The position numbers were made by a program, and so were the translations under genes. A stretch of 12,242 nt of DNA, taken from contig CAZBFR010000027.1 in assembly GCA_964491425.1 (NCBI GenBank), positions 1-12,242 on the forward strand, read 5' to 3'. Position 1 is the stretch's first letter, and every line of letters starts with the position of its first letter. The notes under the pieces were generated by a model. That model saw only the letters and a program-made list of their open reading frames with translations. It was not told where the DNA came from and made no database searches. The DNA is from CAYFMS01 sp964491425. GTDB lineage: Bacteria; Patescibacteriota; Patescibacteriia; UBA9934. Below are positions 1 to 5,948 of this stretch, in pieces.

Positions 1-21
1 TTTGTTTTCATTTTACACAAC

Positions 22-53
22 GCCCGCCGCAACCTTTCGAGGTCACGACGGGC
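22..53 (-). other. 14-bp RNA hairpin, minus-sense, possible 3' end structure
   Basis: Read on the minus strand, two 14-nt arms pair completely around a CGAA loop, with 11 Watson-Crick pairs and 3 G-U pairs. On the plus strand the same three positions are C-A mismatches, so the structure fits minus-strand RNA only. It lies 17 nt downstream of the stop of the small coiled-coil gene. No U-run follows (next bases GTTGTGTAAAATG), so it is not a typical intrinsic terminator. It could stabilise a 3' end, be a non-canonical terminator, or belong to the leader of a gene beyond the window edge. Confidence 0.55.
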
Positions 54-70
54 ACGACGAGCAGACGCCA

Positions 71-394
71 CTACGCGGGGCCGCTCTCCTCCATCCACGG
101 TCGAGATTCGCCCCGCAGTAACTCCAAACACCCGTGACGATACGAATATGGGATTCGTCCAAATCGCTGGTCGTAAAAGTATTCGGGAGGCGGCACCCCG
201 TGAAGAACGATGTGCTCCAGCTCCTCAACCTTGCACCGAAGCGTCTCAATTTCGAGATCACGCTCCGTGCGGAGAGTCTGGAGTATCGTAATCTGCTCAC
301 GATCGCTCCAATGCGTCTTCGCGCCGAAAAACAGTCCGAAAACGGTGGCGACAATCCCCGCTACCCCAAGAAGATAAAGAAGTGCCCTATACAC
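71..394 (-). CDS. Small membrane-anchored coiled-coil protein, unknown function
   Basis: This encodes 107 aa of no family I recognise. Residues 4-24 form one hydrophobic helix (LLYLLGVAGIVATVFGLFFG), read as a signal anchor. Residues about 31-62 are charged and helical with regularly spaced I/L/V (ITILQTLRTERDLEIETL), consistent with a short coiled coil. The rest is a Pro/Tyr/Arg-rich tail. The start is GTG at 394, supported by GGAGGG at 398-403, one of only two clear SD sequences in the window. The layout (short N-terminal anchor plus coiled coil) recalls FtsL/FtsB-type division proteins, but no motif proves that and the tail differs. It lies 75 bp downstream of the MFS gene and has its own candidate promoter. 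Overlapping frames on both strands lack these features. Confidence 0.6.
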   Translation of the reverse strand: MYRALLYLLGVAGIVATVFGLFFGAKTHWSDREQITILQTLRTERDLEIETLRCKVEELEHIVLHGVPPPEYFYDQRFGRIPYSYRHGCLELLRGESRPWMEESGPA

Positions 395-430
395 GATCCC
401 TCCAAGTACTCGCCGGAGTGGCGACTAAGA

Positions 431-459
431 ATATTACCGTATCGTTGCCAAAAACGCAA
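431..459 (-). promoter_or_regulatory. Candidate sigma-70-type promoter for the small coiled-coil gene
   Basis: On the minus strand, TTGCGT (454-459) is followed by a 17-nt spacer and TAATAT (431-436). The predicted RNA start near 424 leaves about 30 nt of leader containing GGAGGG. Both hexamers are partial matches, so support comes mainly from the spacing and position. Confidence 0.35.
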
Positions 460-469
460 ATGCCCGTTG

Positions 470-1666
470 CTAATCCACTTCAATTTCAGTACTCTTGATC
501 CGGAAAAAGGTTACGGCGACAATGACAAGGCCAAACCCAATGAACAACGGATATTGAACGTTAATTTTTGCGAGATGCGCGGCGAGGAAGAGAAGCGGAA
601 TGTCGATAAGCGCCTTGATTAGAGCAAGATTTGAGAGCGTGGTCGCGCGGTGGTGCGAGGCAATTCGGCGATTCACCGCTTCGGCAAAAAGCGGCGCGCG
701 AATATCGCAGAAAATGATCGTGAGGAGCAAGGTAATATAAAGAAGTGCGGGAACATGAACAATAGCCCCGAGAAGCGTGAGAATGAGCAGGGCAATAGAA
801 CTTCCGCGAAGGAGCGTTGTAATAGAAATATAGCTAAGCAATTTTTTGAAGTTCCATTTCGCAAGAAGGACGAAAAAATGCATGCAAAAATAAAAGATAC
901 CGAGGAGGAAAATCGAGATCCCAACCGATTCAAGAATAACCTGATAGCTACGCCAAGTGATAACAGCAACAATAAAAATCAGCGTAGAGTTCATCGCCGA
1001 GCGTAAGAGAAATGGATGCGAAAAGACGGCGCGAATCGTTTCGAGATAGACGAGCGATTCGGTTTTCGCAAGTTCGTCGTGACGTTTTGGCTCTTCAAGA
1101 GCGAAGAGTAATGCTAGCCCGAAAATAACAAAGAGAATATTAATCGCGATTAGCACATCGAATTGCCACGGGAGGAGTTGTGCGGCAAACAGGGCTCCGA
1201 TTGTTGGTGCAAAAAGTTTTACGAGGTGGCGGGAGGACTCGATACGCGCAAAAATGCCCGACATCTCTTTTTCACGCCCGAGCTCTTTAAGCGAATCGTA
1301 AATAAGCGCCTGGCCCGTTCCAGAAAAACAGGAGTCGGCGAGGGATAAAAGTATCAGCGTTAGCGCCATTTCCCAAAATCCTTGAGCGAAGAAAGTACAT
1401 GCGAGCGACGCGATCACGATAAACATGCCAAAGATAAGGAGGCGCTTGCGACCAAACCAGTCGGCGAGATAACCGGACGGAATTTCAAAAAGGAGCGTTC
1501 CGACCGAGTAGACGATAGTCAAGTAAAAGATTTCTTCGATCGATACCCCACGGGTTAAATAAAAAAGGTTGACGATGGCGTTGAGCATTTTGAGCTCCAT
1601 GAATGCACGGGCCCAAAAGAGGAGGCGTGGGTTGCGGGCGAGTCGATCGAGACGAGATAAAGACAT
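470..1666 (-). CDS. Major facilitator superfamily (MFS) transporter
   Basis: This is a 398-aa polytopic membrane protein with about 12 hydrophobic helices, the usual size for MFS. The family signature motif A between helices 2 and 3 is clear at residues 65-75 (GYLADWFGRKR, matching GxxxDxxGRK). The N-terminal half also carries LADSCFSGTGQALIYDSLKEL near residues 118-138, typical of drug/multidrug-type MFS members. MFS proteins move small solutes or drugs across the cytoplasmic membrane, usually by proton coupling; the substrate cannot be read from the sequence. The start ATG at 1666 has no SD. A weak TATTGT at 1673-1678 would put the RNA start almost on the ATG. The gene is divergent from the 92-aa gene and shares a 73-bp intergenic region with it. 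Confidence 0.9.
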   Translation of the reverse strand: MSLSRLDRLARNPRLLFWARAFMELKMLNAIVNLFYLTRGVSIEEIFYLTIVYSVGTLLFEIPSGYLADWFGRKRLLIFGMFIVIASLACTFFAQGFWEMALTLILLSLADSCFSGTGQALIYDSLKELGREKEMSGIFARIESSRHLVKLFAPTIGALFAAQLLPWQFDVLIAINILFVIFGLALLFALEEPKRHDELAKTESLVYLETIRAVFSHPFLLRSAMNSTLIFIVAVITWRSYQVILESVGISIFLLGIFYFCMHFFVLLAKWNFKKLLSYISITTLLRGSSIALLILTLLGAIVHVPALLYITLLLTIIFCDIRAPLFAEAVNRRIASHHRATTLSNLALIKALIDIPLLFLAAHLAKINVQYPLFIGFGLVIVAVTFFRIKSTEIEVD

Positions 1667-1679
1667 AGGTCTACAATAT

Positions 1680-1708
1680 TTGACTTTACCAGGTTTTCTC
1701 CCTATATT
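1680..1708 (+). promoter_or_regulatory. Near-consensus sigma-70-type promoter for the 92-aa gene
   Basis: TTGACT (1680-1685, 5/6 to TTGACA) is separated by exactly 17 nt from TATATT (1703-1708, 5/6 to TATAAT). A start near 1715 gives a leader of about 25 nt with AAAGGAGGT at 1728-1736, four bases after the GGAGG core before the ATG at 1740. This is the strongest promoter-plus-SD set in the window. Confidence 0.8.
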
Positions 1709-1723
1709 CTAGAGGGAAGTCAA
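1680..1723. promoter_or_regulatory. Nested inverted repeats over the divergent promoter, candidate operator
   Basis: TTGACTT (1680-1686) is repeated in inverse as AAGTCAA (1717-1723). Inside this, TCCCT (1699-1703) faces AGGGA (1713-1717) with the -10 box overlapping the inner symmetric element. A regulator binding here could cover both the -35 and the start region. Short arms can occur by chance, so this is tentative. Confidence 0.3.
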
Positions 1724-1739
1724 CCACAAAGGAGGTACT

Positions 1740-2018
1740 ATGGATTGGTCCGAATTCGAGAAGGCTCATAAAGGCCTTGAGCAGCTTCAGACCATGGCCG
1801 ACGATCCGTCAATCACGGATGAGACGGTCGCCGAGCACGCCTACGAGCTCAACACCCGGATCATTTGCACCTACCGTCACAACTATGATGGAGACATCAA
1901 CCGCATCCTGGCAGAACAACGGCCCCAAGTACTCAAGATGATCGAGGAGCGCTTCCTCGCCAACTCCGTGCCGTGGAAGGAATTCGCAGAGACAAGACCC
2001 GATCTCCGAATTCCTTGA
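1740..2018 (+). CDS. 92-aa acidic soluble protein, unknown function
   Basis: I do not recognise a family. The protein is predicted mostly helical and soluble, with no signal peptide or membrane helix. It is rich in Asp/Glu and in helix formers, with a single Cys at about residue 43 (IICTYRHNY). It has a near-consensus promoter, an ideal SD (AAAGGAGGT) and its own intrinsic terminator 30 nt after the TGA, so it is a self-contained, probably strongly expressed monocistronic gene. Codon use differs from its neighbours: Phe TTC 3 of 3, Asn AAC 4 of 4, Glu GAG 8 of 11, Ile mostly ATC, whereas flanking genes freely use TTT, GAA and ATT. That fits either selection for high expression or a different origin. 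The opposite-strand frame at 1809-2060 is treated as a shadow. Confidence 0.85.
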   Translation: MDWSEFEKAHKGLEQLQTMADDPSITDETVAEHAYELNTRIICTYRHNYDGDINRILAEQRPQVLKMIEERFLANSVPWKEFAETRPDLRIP

Positions 2019-2041
2019 CGGCCAGTCCGCCACTAGCCCGC

Positions 2042-2067
2042 ACGCGCGAACAACCCGCAACGCGCGT
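2042..2067 (+). other. Alternative 7-bp stem competing with the terminator
   Basis: ACGCGCG (2042-2048) is an exact reverse complement of CGCGCGT (2061-2067), which lies in the terminator loop. With a 0-nt and a 1-nt connector, this stem and the full terminator stem are unlikely to form together. It may be an antiterminator-like alternative or an accident of GC-rich sequence. Confidence 0.3.
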
Positions 2068-2078
2068 CGCGGGTTGTT
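2049..2078 (+). terminator. Intrinsic terminator after the 92-aa gene
   Basis: AACAACCCGC (2049-2058) and GCGGGTTGTT (2069-2078) form a perfect 10-bp stem with a 10-nt loop, followed by the T-rich stretch TGTTTATT. It begins 31 nt after the stop of the 92-aa gene and ends 33 nt before the alanine racemase ATG, so it should separate the two genes. Confidence 0.85.
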
Positions 2079-2110
2079 TGTTTATTCCAACATTGCTACC
2101 CTTAAGCAGT

Positions 2111-3247
2111 ATGCAAACCCCCCTCTCCTACCTCGAAATCGACACGGAAGCTTTGCGGGCGAACGTAAGAGCACTTCGCGCGGAGCTTAAGGGCGGGCAG
2201 AAGGTTGCAGGGGTAATTAAGGCGAACGCGTACGGGCACGGCGATACACTCGTCGCAAAGGCGCTCGAAGCGGAGGTCGATTATTTTCAAATTGACGATA
2301 TCGAGGAATGGCGCCGAATTCGACCGGTGACAAATAGGCCGCTTCTCGTTCTCGGTTATGTTCAAGAATTCGAACTTTTGGAGATCATTGGAACAAACAC
2401 CGAAATCGGAATTTTTTCGTTTGATCAGCTCGCGAATGTAAACAAGCTCGCGGAAAAAGCCGGCGTCGTGCAGTCGGTACATATTCCGTTTGATTGCTTA
2501 CTTGGACGCGAAGGTTTTATGCCAAGTGAAGTGCGTGAAGTGATCGCGGCGATACGCGCCTGCGCAAACGTGCGATTAGCCGGCGTTTACGCCCATTTTG
2601 CAAACGTCGAAGATACGACAGACCCGTCACACGCAAAAGCACAGGTTGAGACACTTCGCGGCATCGTCAACGCGTTTAACGACGCGGGATTTACAGAGTT
2701 TCATATTCATCATTCTTCCACCGCCGGAACGATGATTTTTGAAGACACGGGAGATTCGTTCTGTACCCTTGTTCGGCTTGGAATCGGTATCTACGGCTAC
2801 TGGCCAGCGGTACATCTTTCGCATCTTTCTCACCTTTCAAACCTTGAGCTTAGACCGGCACTCCGTTGGATTACCCATATTGCAACGATTAAAACACTGC
2901 CGGAAAATCATACCGTTGGCTACGGACTAACCCATAGAACCGACCACGAAACAAAGATCGCCCTTATCCCACAGGGCTACTCGGATGGCTACGACCGACG
3001 TGGGTCAAATATCATGGCGGTCCTTATCGGCGGAACTCGGTGCGCCGTTCTTGGGCGTGTCTCTATGAATAAGCTTGTCGCCGACGTAACGCACCTTAAA
3101 GATGTTCGGATTGGCGATGAGGTCGTCCTTATCGGCGAGCAAGGCAAGGCGAATATGACGGCAACCGAGTTCGGAGCGAGCCTCGGTACAATCGACTACG
3201 AAATCCTCGCGCGACTTTCGCCCCTCCTTCCTCGAATCGCAAAATAA
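2111..3247 (+). CDS. alr: Alanine racemase (PLP-dependent, fold type III)
   Basis: This enzyme interconverts L- and D-alanine in the cytoplasm for peptidoglycan precursors. It has 378 aa, the usual family length. The PLP lysine is K37 in VIKANAYGHGD. The C-terminal Tyr pair spaced by 19 residues is present: Y271 (VGYG, the expected catalytic Tyr) and Y290 (QGYSDGY). R222 (RLGIGIYG) matches the Arg contacting the PLP ring nitrogen. The usual KxDTGMGRxGF stretch is altered to PFDCLLGREGF at 126-136: the normally carbamylated Lys becomes Pro, while R133 is kept. GRVxMD reads GRVSMN (N320). A three-copy HLS repeat lies near residues 235-243. ATG 2111 matches the family N-terminus; the frame is open upstream to 1973, but that part is non-homologous and crosses the terminator. 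No SD is visible. Fold and family are certain; normal activity is likely but not assured. Confidence 0.93.
   Translation: MQTPLSYLEIDTEALRANVRALRAELKGGQKVAGVIKANAYGHGDTLVAKALEAEVDYFQIDDIEEWRRIRPVTNRPLLVLGYVQEFELLEIIGTNTEIGIFSFDQLANVNKLAEKAGVVQSVHIPFDCLLGREGFMPSEVREVIAAIRACANVRLAGVYAHFANVEDTTDPSHAKAQVETLRGIVNAFNDAGFTEFHIHHSSTAGTMIFEDTGDSFCTLVRLGIGIYGYWPAVHLSHLSHLSNLELRPALRWITHIATIKTLPENHTVGYGLTHRTDHETKIALIPQGYSDGYDRRGSNIMAVLIGGTRCAVLGRVSMNKLVADVTHLKDVRIGDEVVLIGEQGKANMTATEFGASLGTIDYEILARLSPLLPRIAK
2813..2839 (+). repeat. Three-unit 9-bp tandem repeat inside alr
   Basis: Three consecutive units (CATCTTTCG, CATCTTTCT, CACCTTTCA) encode HLS-HLS-HLS in a variable surface segment of the alanine racemase. 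Being in frame, unit gain or loss would keep the gene open. Confidence 0.7.
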
Positions 3248-3273
3248 TACCAACAACGGCAACTCGATCAAAA

Positions 3274-3308
3274 TGTACGAAATCGTACAATTTGTACCAA
3301 ATGGTACA
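3274..3308. repeat. Two tandem 16-bp palindromes in the convergent alr/pyrG intergenic region
   Basis: TGTACGAAATCGTACA (3274-3289) and TGTACCAAATGGTACA (3293-3308) are separated by ATT, a 19-bp period. They differ at two positions only, and the two changes (G to C and C to G) are symmetric, so pairing is kept. In RNA each makes a 6-7 bp hairpin with a 4-nt loop. On the minus strand the second hairpin is followed by TTTTG, so together they could terminate the pyrG transcript. As DNA they look like two operator sites, but no gene starts here. The rest of 3248-3350 holds a G8 run at 3340-3347 and nothing else I can name. Confidence 0.7.
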
Positions 3309-3350
3309 AAATGACCTGTGTATAAGTAATCGACCTCGAGGGGGGGGATA

Positions 3351-4979
3351 CTAATTGCCCCTACCCTTCGCCGCTTTTAAAAAGCCGAGGAACAACGGGT
3401 GTGGGGACAATGGACGCGATTGGAATTCGGGATGAAACTGTACGCCAACAAAGAACGGGTGATCCTTAACTTCAACGATTTCGACGAGACGATTGTCGGG
3501 CGACGTTCCCGCGATAACAAGACCCGCGGATTCGAGCACCTCTTTGTAGTCATTATTAAATTCGAAACGGTGGCGGTGGCGTTCGCTAATCGAATCGGCC
3601 CCGTAGGCCTTTCGCGAAGCCGTCCCCTTCTTAAGAACGCACGGATACGAACCGAGACGAAGCGTTCCGCCGATCCCGCCCTCCTCAAGTTTTTCTTCTT
3701 GATCATCCATTAAATGGATCACCGGCGCCTTTGTTTTCGGTTTAATTTCGGTTGTTTGCGCGTCCTTAAGCCCACAGACATTCCGCGCGAATTCGATTAC
3801 GGCACACTGCATTCCGTAGCACAGGCCGAGATACGGAATTTTATGCTCGCGGACATAATTAATCACCGCAATCTTTCCCTCGATCCCGCGCGACCCAAAC
3901 CCACCCGGAATAAGAATCCCGTCGAAGGTCTTAAGCTCCGCGAGTTTCTCGGGATGTTTTTCATATTCCTCAGCGTTTAACCATTCGATCTTTGGCATTT
4001 GCCCAGTCGCCCAAGCGGCATGTTTAATCGCTTCAAGAACAGAAAGGTAAGCGTCAGAGAGAATAAAATCGCCGGTCGAAAAGTACTTTCCAACGACCCC
4101 TATATGCACCTCTTTCTTCACCGTTGTAATCATCTTAACGAGTTTTTCAAAGGCGCGGAGGTCCGCCGGCTTAGATTTCATTTTATACGAGCGCAAAACC
4201 GTTTCCGCAAACTTCTGTCGTTCAAAATTGAGCGGGACTTCGTAAATCGAACGCGCATTCGGCGCCGTAATAATATGATCCTTCGGAACCCCACAAAACC
4301 GTCCGAGCTTCTCGCGCCTCGGCTCGTCAAGCTCCGCTTCCGACCGACAAATAATAAAGTCCGGAACAATTCCGACACGATTAATCTCGCGCACCGCGTG
4401 TTGCGTCGGCTTTGTTTTCATTTCCCCGATCGACGGCGGAATCGGAAGGTAACTAACAAGAATCGTCTTTACCGCCTCGGGCTCCTTCATTCGCATCATC
4501 CGTAGCGCCTCAAGAAACAGAATATTTTCATATTCCCCAACCGTCCCCCCGATCTCGATTAACACAAAATCCGCCTTCGCTTTATCCGCGGCGCGTTCAA
4601 TCCGCGCAATCACTTCTTCCGGCACACGCGGAACAACTTCGACGCATTTCCCGTGATAATCCCCCCGGCGCTCCCGCTCAATCACGCTTTGATACACACG
4701 CCCCGTCGTCATGTAATTATCACGCGTAATATCAATATCGAGGAACCGTTCGTAGTTCCCAATATCTTGATCAGTCTCGTCGCCGTCAACCGTTACAAAC
4801 ACCTCTCCGTGCTCAACCGGATTCATCGTCCCGGCGTCCACGTTTACATACGGATCTATTTTTATCGCAGTAACTTTGTAACCCCGAGCCTTAAGGGTCA
4901 GTCCGAGCGCAGCGCTCGACGTTCCCTTCCCAACTCCCGACATGACTCCTCCTACGATAAATAGATACCGATGTTTCAT
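3351..4979 (-). CDS. pyrG: CTP synthase (glutamine-hydrolysing)
   Basis: This makes CTP from UTP, ATP and glutamine in the cytoplasm. The 542-aa protein has the full two-domain layout. The N-terminal synthetase domain has the P-loop SGVGKGTSSA at 14-23, followed by IKIDPYVNVDAGTMNPVEHGEVFV. The C-terminal class I glutamine amidotransferase domain has GGFGSRG near 360, the Cys nucleophile C387 in LGLCYGMQ, and H516/E518 in FHPEFQSRP. The interdomain stretch reads GKYFSTGDFILSDAY, about three residues longer than E. coli GKYxxLPDAY. The start chosen is ATG 4979, one base after the bL9 stop (TAATATG). A TTG at 4997 would add six residues but lies inside rplI. It is the last gene of the long minus-strand unit. 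No strong terminator follows, only the tandem palindromes. Confidence 0.97.
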   Translation of the reverse strand: MKHRYLFIVGGVMSGVGKGTSSAALGLTLKARGYKVTAIKIDPYVNVDAGTMNPVEHGEVFVTVDGDETDQDIGNYERFLDIDITRDNYMTTGRVYQSVIERERRGDYHGKCVEVVPRVPEEVIARIERAADKAKADFVLIEIGGTVGEYENILFLEALRMMRMKEPEAVKTILVSYLPIPPSIGEMKTKPTQHAVREINRVGIVPDFIICRSEAELDEPRREKLGRFCGVPKDHIITAPNARSIYEVPLNFERQKFAETVLRSYKMKSKPADLRAFEKLVKMITTVKKEVHIGVVGKYFSTGDFILSDAYLSVLEAIKHAAWATGQMPKIEWLNAEEYEKHPEKLAELKTFDGILIPGGFGSRGIEGKIAVINYVREHKIPYLGLCYGMQCAVIEFARNVCGLKDAQTTEIKPKTKAPVIHLMDDQEEKLEEGGIGGTLRLGSYPCVLKKGTASRKAYGADSISERHRHRFEFNNDYKEVLESAGLVIAGTSPDNRLVEIVEVKDHPFFVGVQFHPEFQSRPLSPHPLFLGFLKAAKGRGN

Positions 4980-4980
4980 A

Positions 4981-5421
4981 TTATTCTTCTGCTTCAATGA
5001 TGACTGTAAGTTCCGCGTCGTATCCCGAATCGAAGTTTACAACCGCTTCGTACTGCCCCGGCTCCTTCGCCCCCTCAAACGCAATCTGTTTCGGGTCGAC
5101 TTTGATATCCATATCTTTTAGAGCTTTCGCAATATCTTTTGCGGTAACGGCGGCGTAAAGTGTTCCATTATCAGCTTTTACAAGAATCTCGACCTCGAGC
5201 CCGTCGATCGATTTTGCGAGCTCCCGTTCCGCAGCCTCCACCTTCTTTTCTCGCCGCGCGCCAGCTTTTTCTTGCTCCACTTTTTGGTGGAGTTTGTGCT
5301 CGCTTGCCTCTACCGCAAGGTGTTGCGGAAAAAGAAAATTCCGCGCGTAACCTTCCGCGACTTCGATTACTTCACCTTTAAGTCCGATCCGCTCAACGTT
5401 CTCGAGTAAAATGACTTTCAT
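4981..5421 (-). CDS. rplI: 50S ribosomal protein bL9
   Basis: This 146-aa protein is the normal length for bL9, which binds 23S rRNA near the L1 stalk base and affects reading-frame fidelity. The N-terminal domain is canonical: MKVILLENVERIGLKGEVIEV, then GYARNFLFP at 24-32, the rRNA-binding signature. A charged connecting helix follows (about 45-75), then a C-terminal globular domain. The start ATG at 5421 overlaps the Nudix stop as ATGA, implying coupled translation; no SD is seen. In many bacteria rplI sits with rpsF, ssb and rpsR; here it sits between a Nudix gene and pyrG. I recall that some CPR lineages lack bL9, so a complete copy has taxonomic value. Confidence 0.97.
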   Translation of the reverse strand: MKVILLENVERIGLKGEVIEVAEGYARNFLFPQHLAVEASEHKLHQKVEQEKAGARREKKVEAAERELAKSIDGLEVEILVKADNGTLYAAVTAKDIAKALKDMDIKVDPKQIAFEGAKEPGQYEAVVNFDSGYDAELTVIIEAEE

Positions 5422-5948
5422 AGTTTATTTTGCTCTTTAAGATAATCAAACGCTTTTTTAATAATCGGTTTCATATCCTTGTAGTTTGATCGCGCCGTCA
5501 CTTCTTCGATCGGGATCCAGGCCACGGCGTGAATCTTTTCACCTACTTTTTGCGATTTTGGAACGCGTAAACGCGTCTCGGGCTTCGCTTCAAAGAGATA
5601 ATAATGGATAAATTTGTGGATCAACCGGCCTTTGTGAACGTATCGATCTCGAAACCAAATATCAATCGATCCAAGCTCACACCGATAAATCATCTCCTCA
5701 ATCCCAAGCTCTTCGCGCACCTCGCGAGCCGCCCCCTCTTCGAGTCTCTCGTAACGACGAACATGCCCCTTTGGAAAGGTCCACTGTCCAAACGAATCCT
5801 TAAGCATGGCAACAAGAAGCCCACGACGCGTTCGTTTAAAAACGAGCCCGCCGGCGGAAACTTCTTTTCGCGCGTGTTCCTTAGTTGATTTGCCCCTTGA
5901 GGTAAACGATTGCCGCGTCGAGTTGTGGTGTGGCGTTTTGTTTTGCAT
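5418..5948 (-). CDS. Nudix hydrolase, MutT/Ap4A-hydrolase-like
   Basis: Nudix enzymes hydrolyse nucleoside diphosphates linked to another moiety. The complete Nudix box GX5EX7REUXEEXGU is present (GHVRRYE, then REVREELGI; residues 61-83 from the chosen start), giving the Mg2+-binding glutamates. SAGGLVFKR and FGQWTFPKGHV are typical of the MutT and Ap4A hydrolase groups; the exact substrate cannot be told. The conserved domain begins near residue 28 after a basic, Ser/Thr-rich tail. No standard start codon exists between the ctpA-like stop and the domain, so translation must begin inside the protease gene: ATG 5948 (chosen, GAAGA just upstream), 5975 or 5996, giving 176-192 aa and a 68-116 bp overlap. 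The stop overlaps the rplI start (ATGA). Confidence 0.9.
   Translation of the reverse strand: MQNKTPHHNSTRQSFTSRGKSTKEHARKEVSAGGLVFKRTRRGLLVAMLKDSFGQWTFPKGHVRRYERLEEGAAREVREELGIEEMIYRCELGSIDIWFRDRYVHKGRLIHKFIHYYLFEAKPETRLRVPKSQKVGEKIHAVAWIPIEEVTARSNYKDMKPIIKKAFDYLKEQNKL

Noticed and set aside
1..11. Possible start of another minus-strand gene (ATGAAAACAAA at 11..1)
   Set aside because: Only three codons are visible and there is no SD, so it cannot be supported.
134..622. Plus-strand 162-codon open frame
   Set aside because: It runs antisense to the coiled-coil gene and the MFS 3' end. The protein is low-complexity basic with no domain, while the minus frames have membrane helices, SD and family motifs.
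2074..2102. Possible alr promoter TTGTTT-17-TACCCT giving a nearly leaderless mRNA
   Set aside because: The -10 matches only 3 of 6 and the -35 lies in the terminator arm and tail, so it is no better than chance.
1973..2110. Upstream extension of alr by 46 codons
   Set aside because: The extension overlaps the 92-aa gene and its terminator and has no similarity to racemase N-termini; MQTPLSYLEIDTEAL fits the family start.
3999..4505. Plus-strand 168-codon open frame antisense to pyrG
   Set aside because: It is fully inside the conserved CTP synthase gene, Arg-rich, with no start signals.
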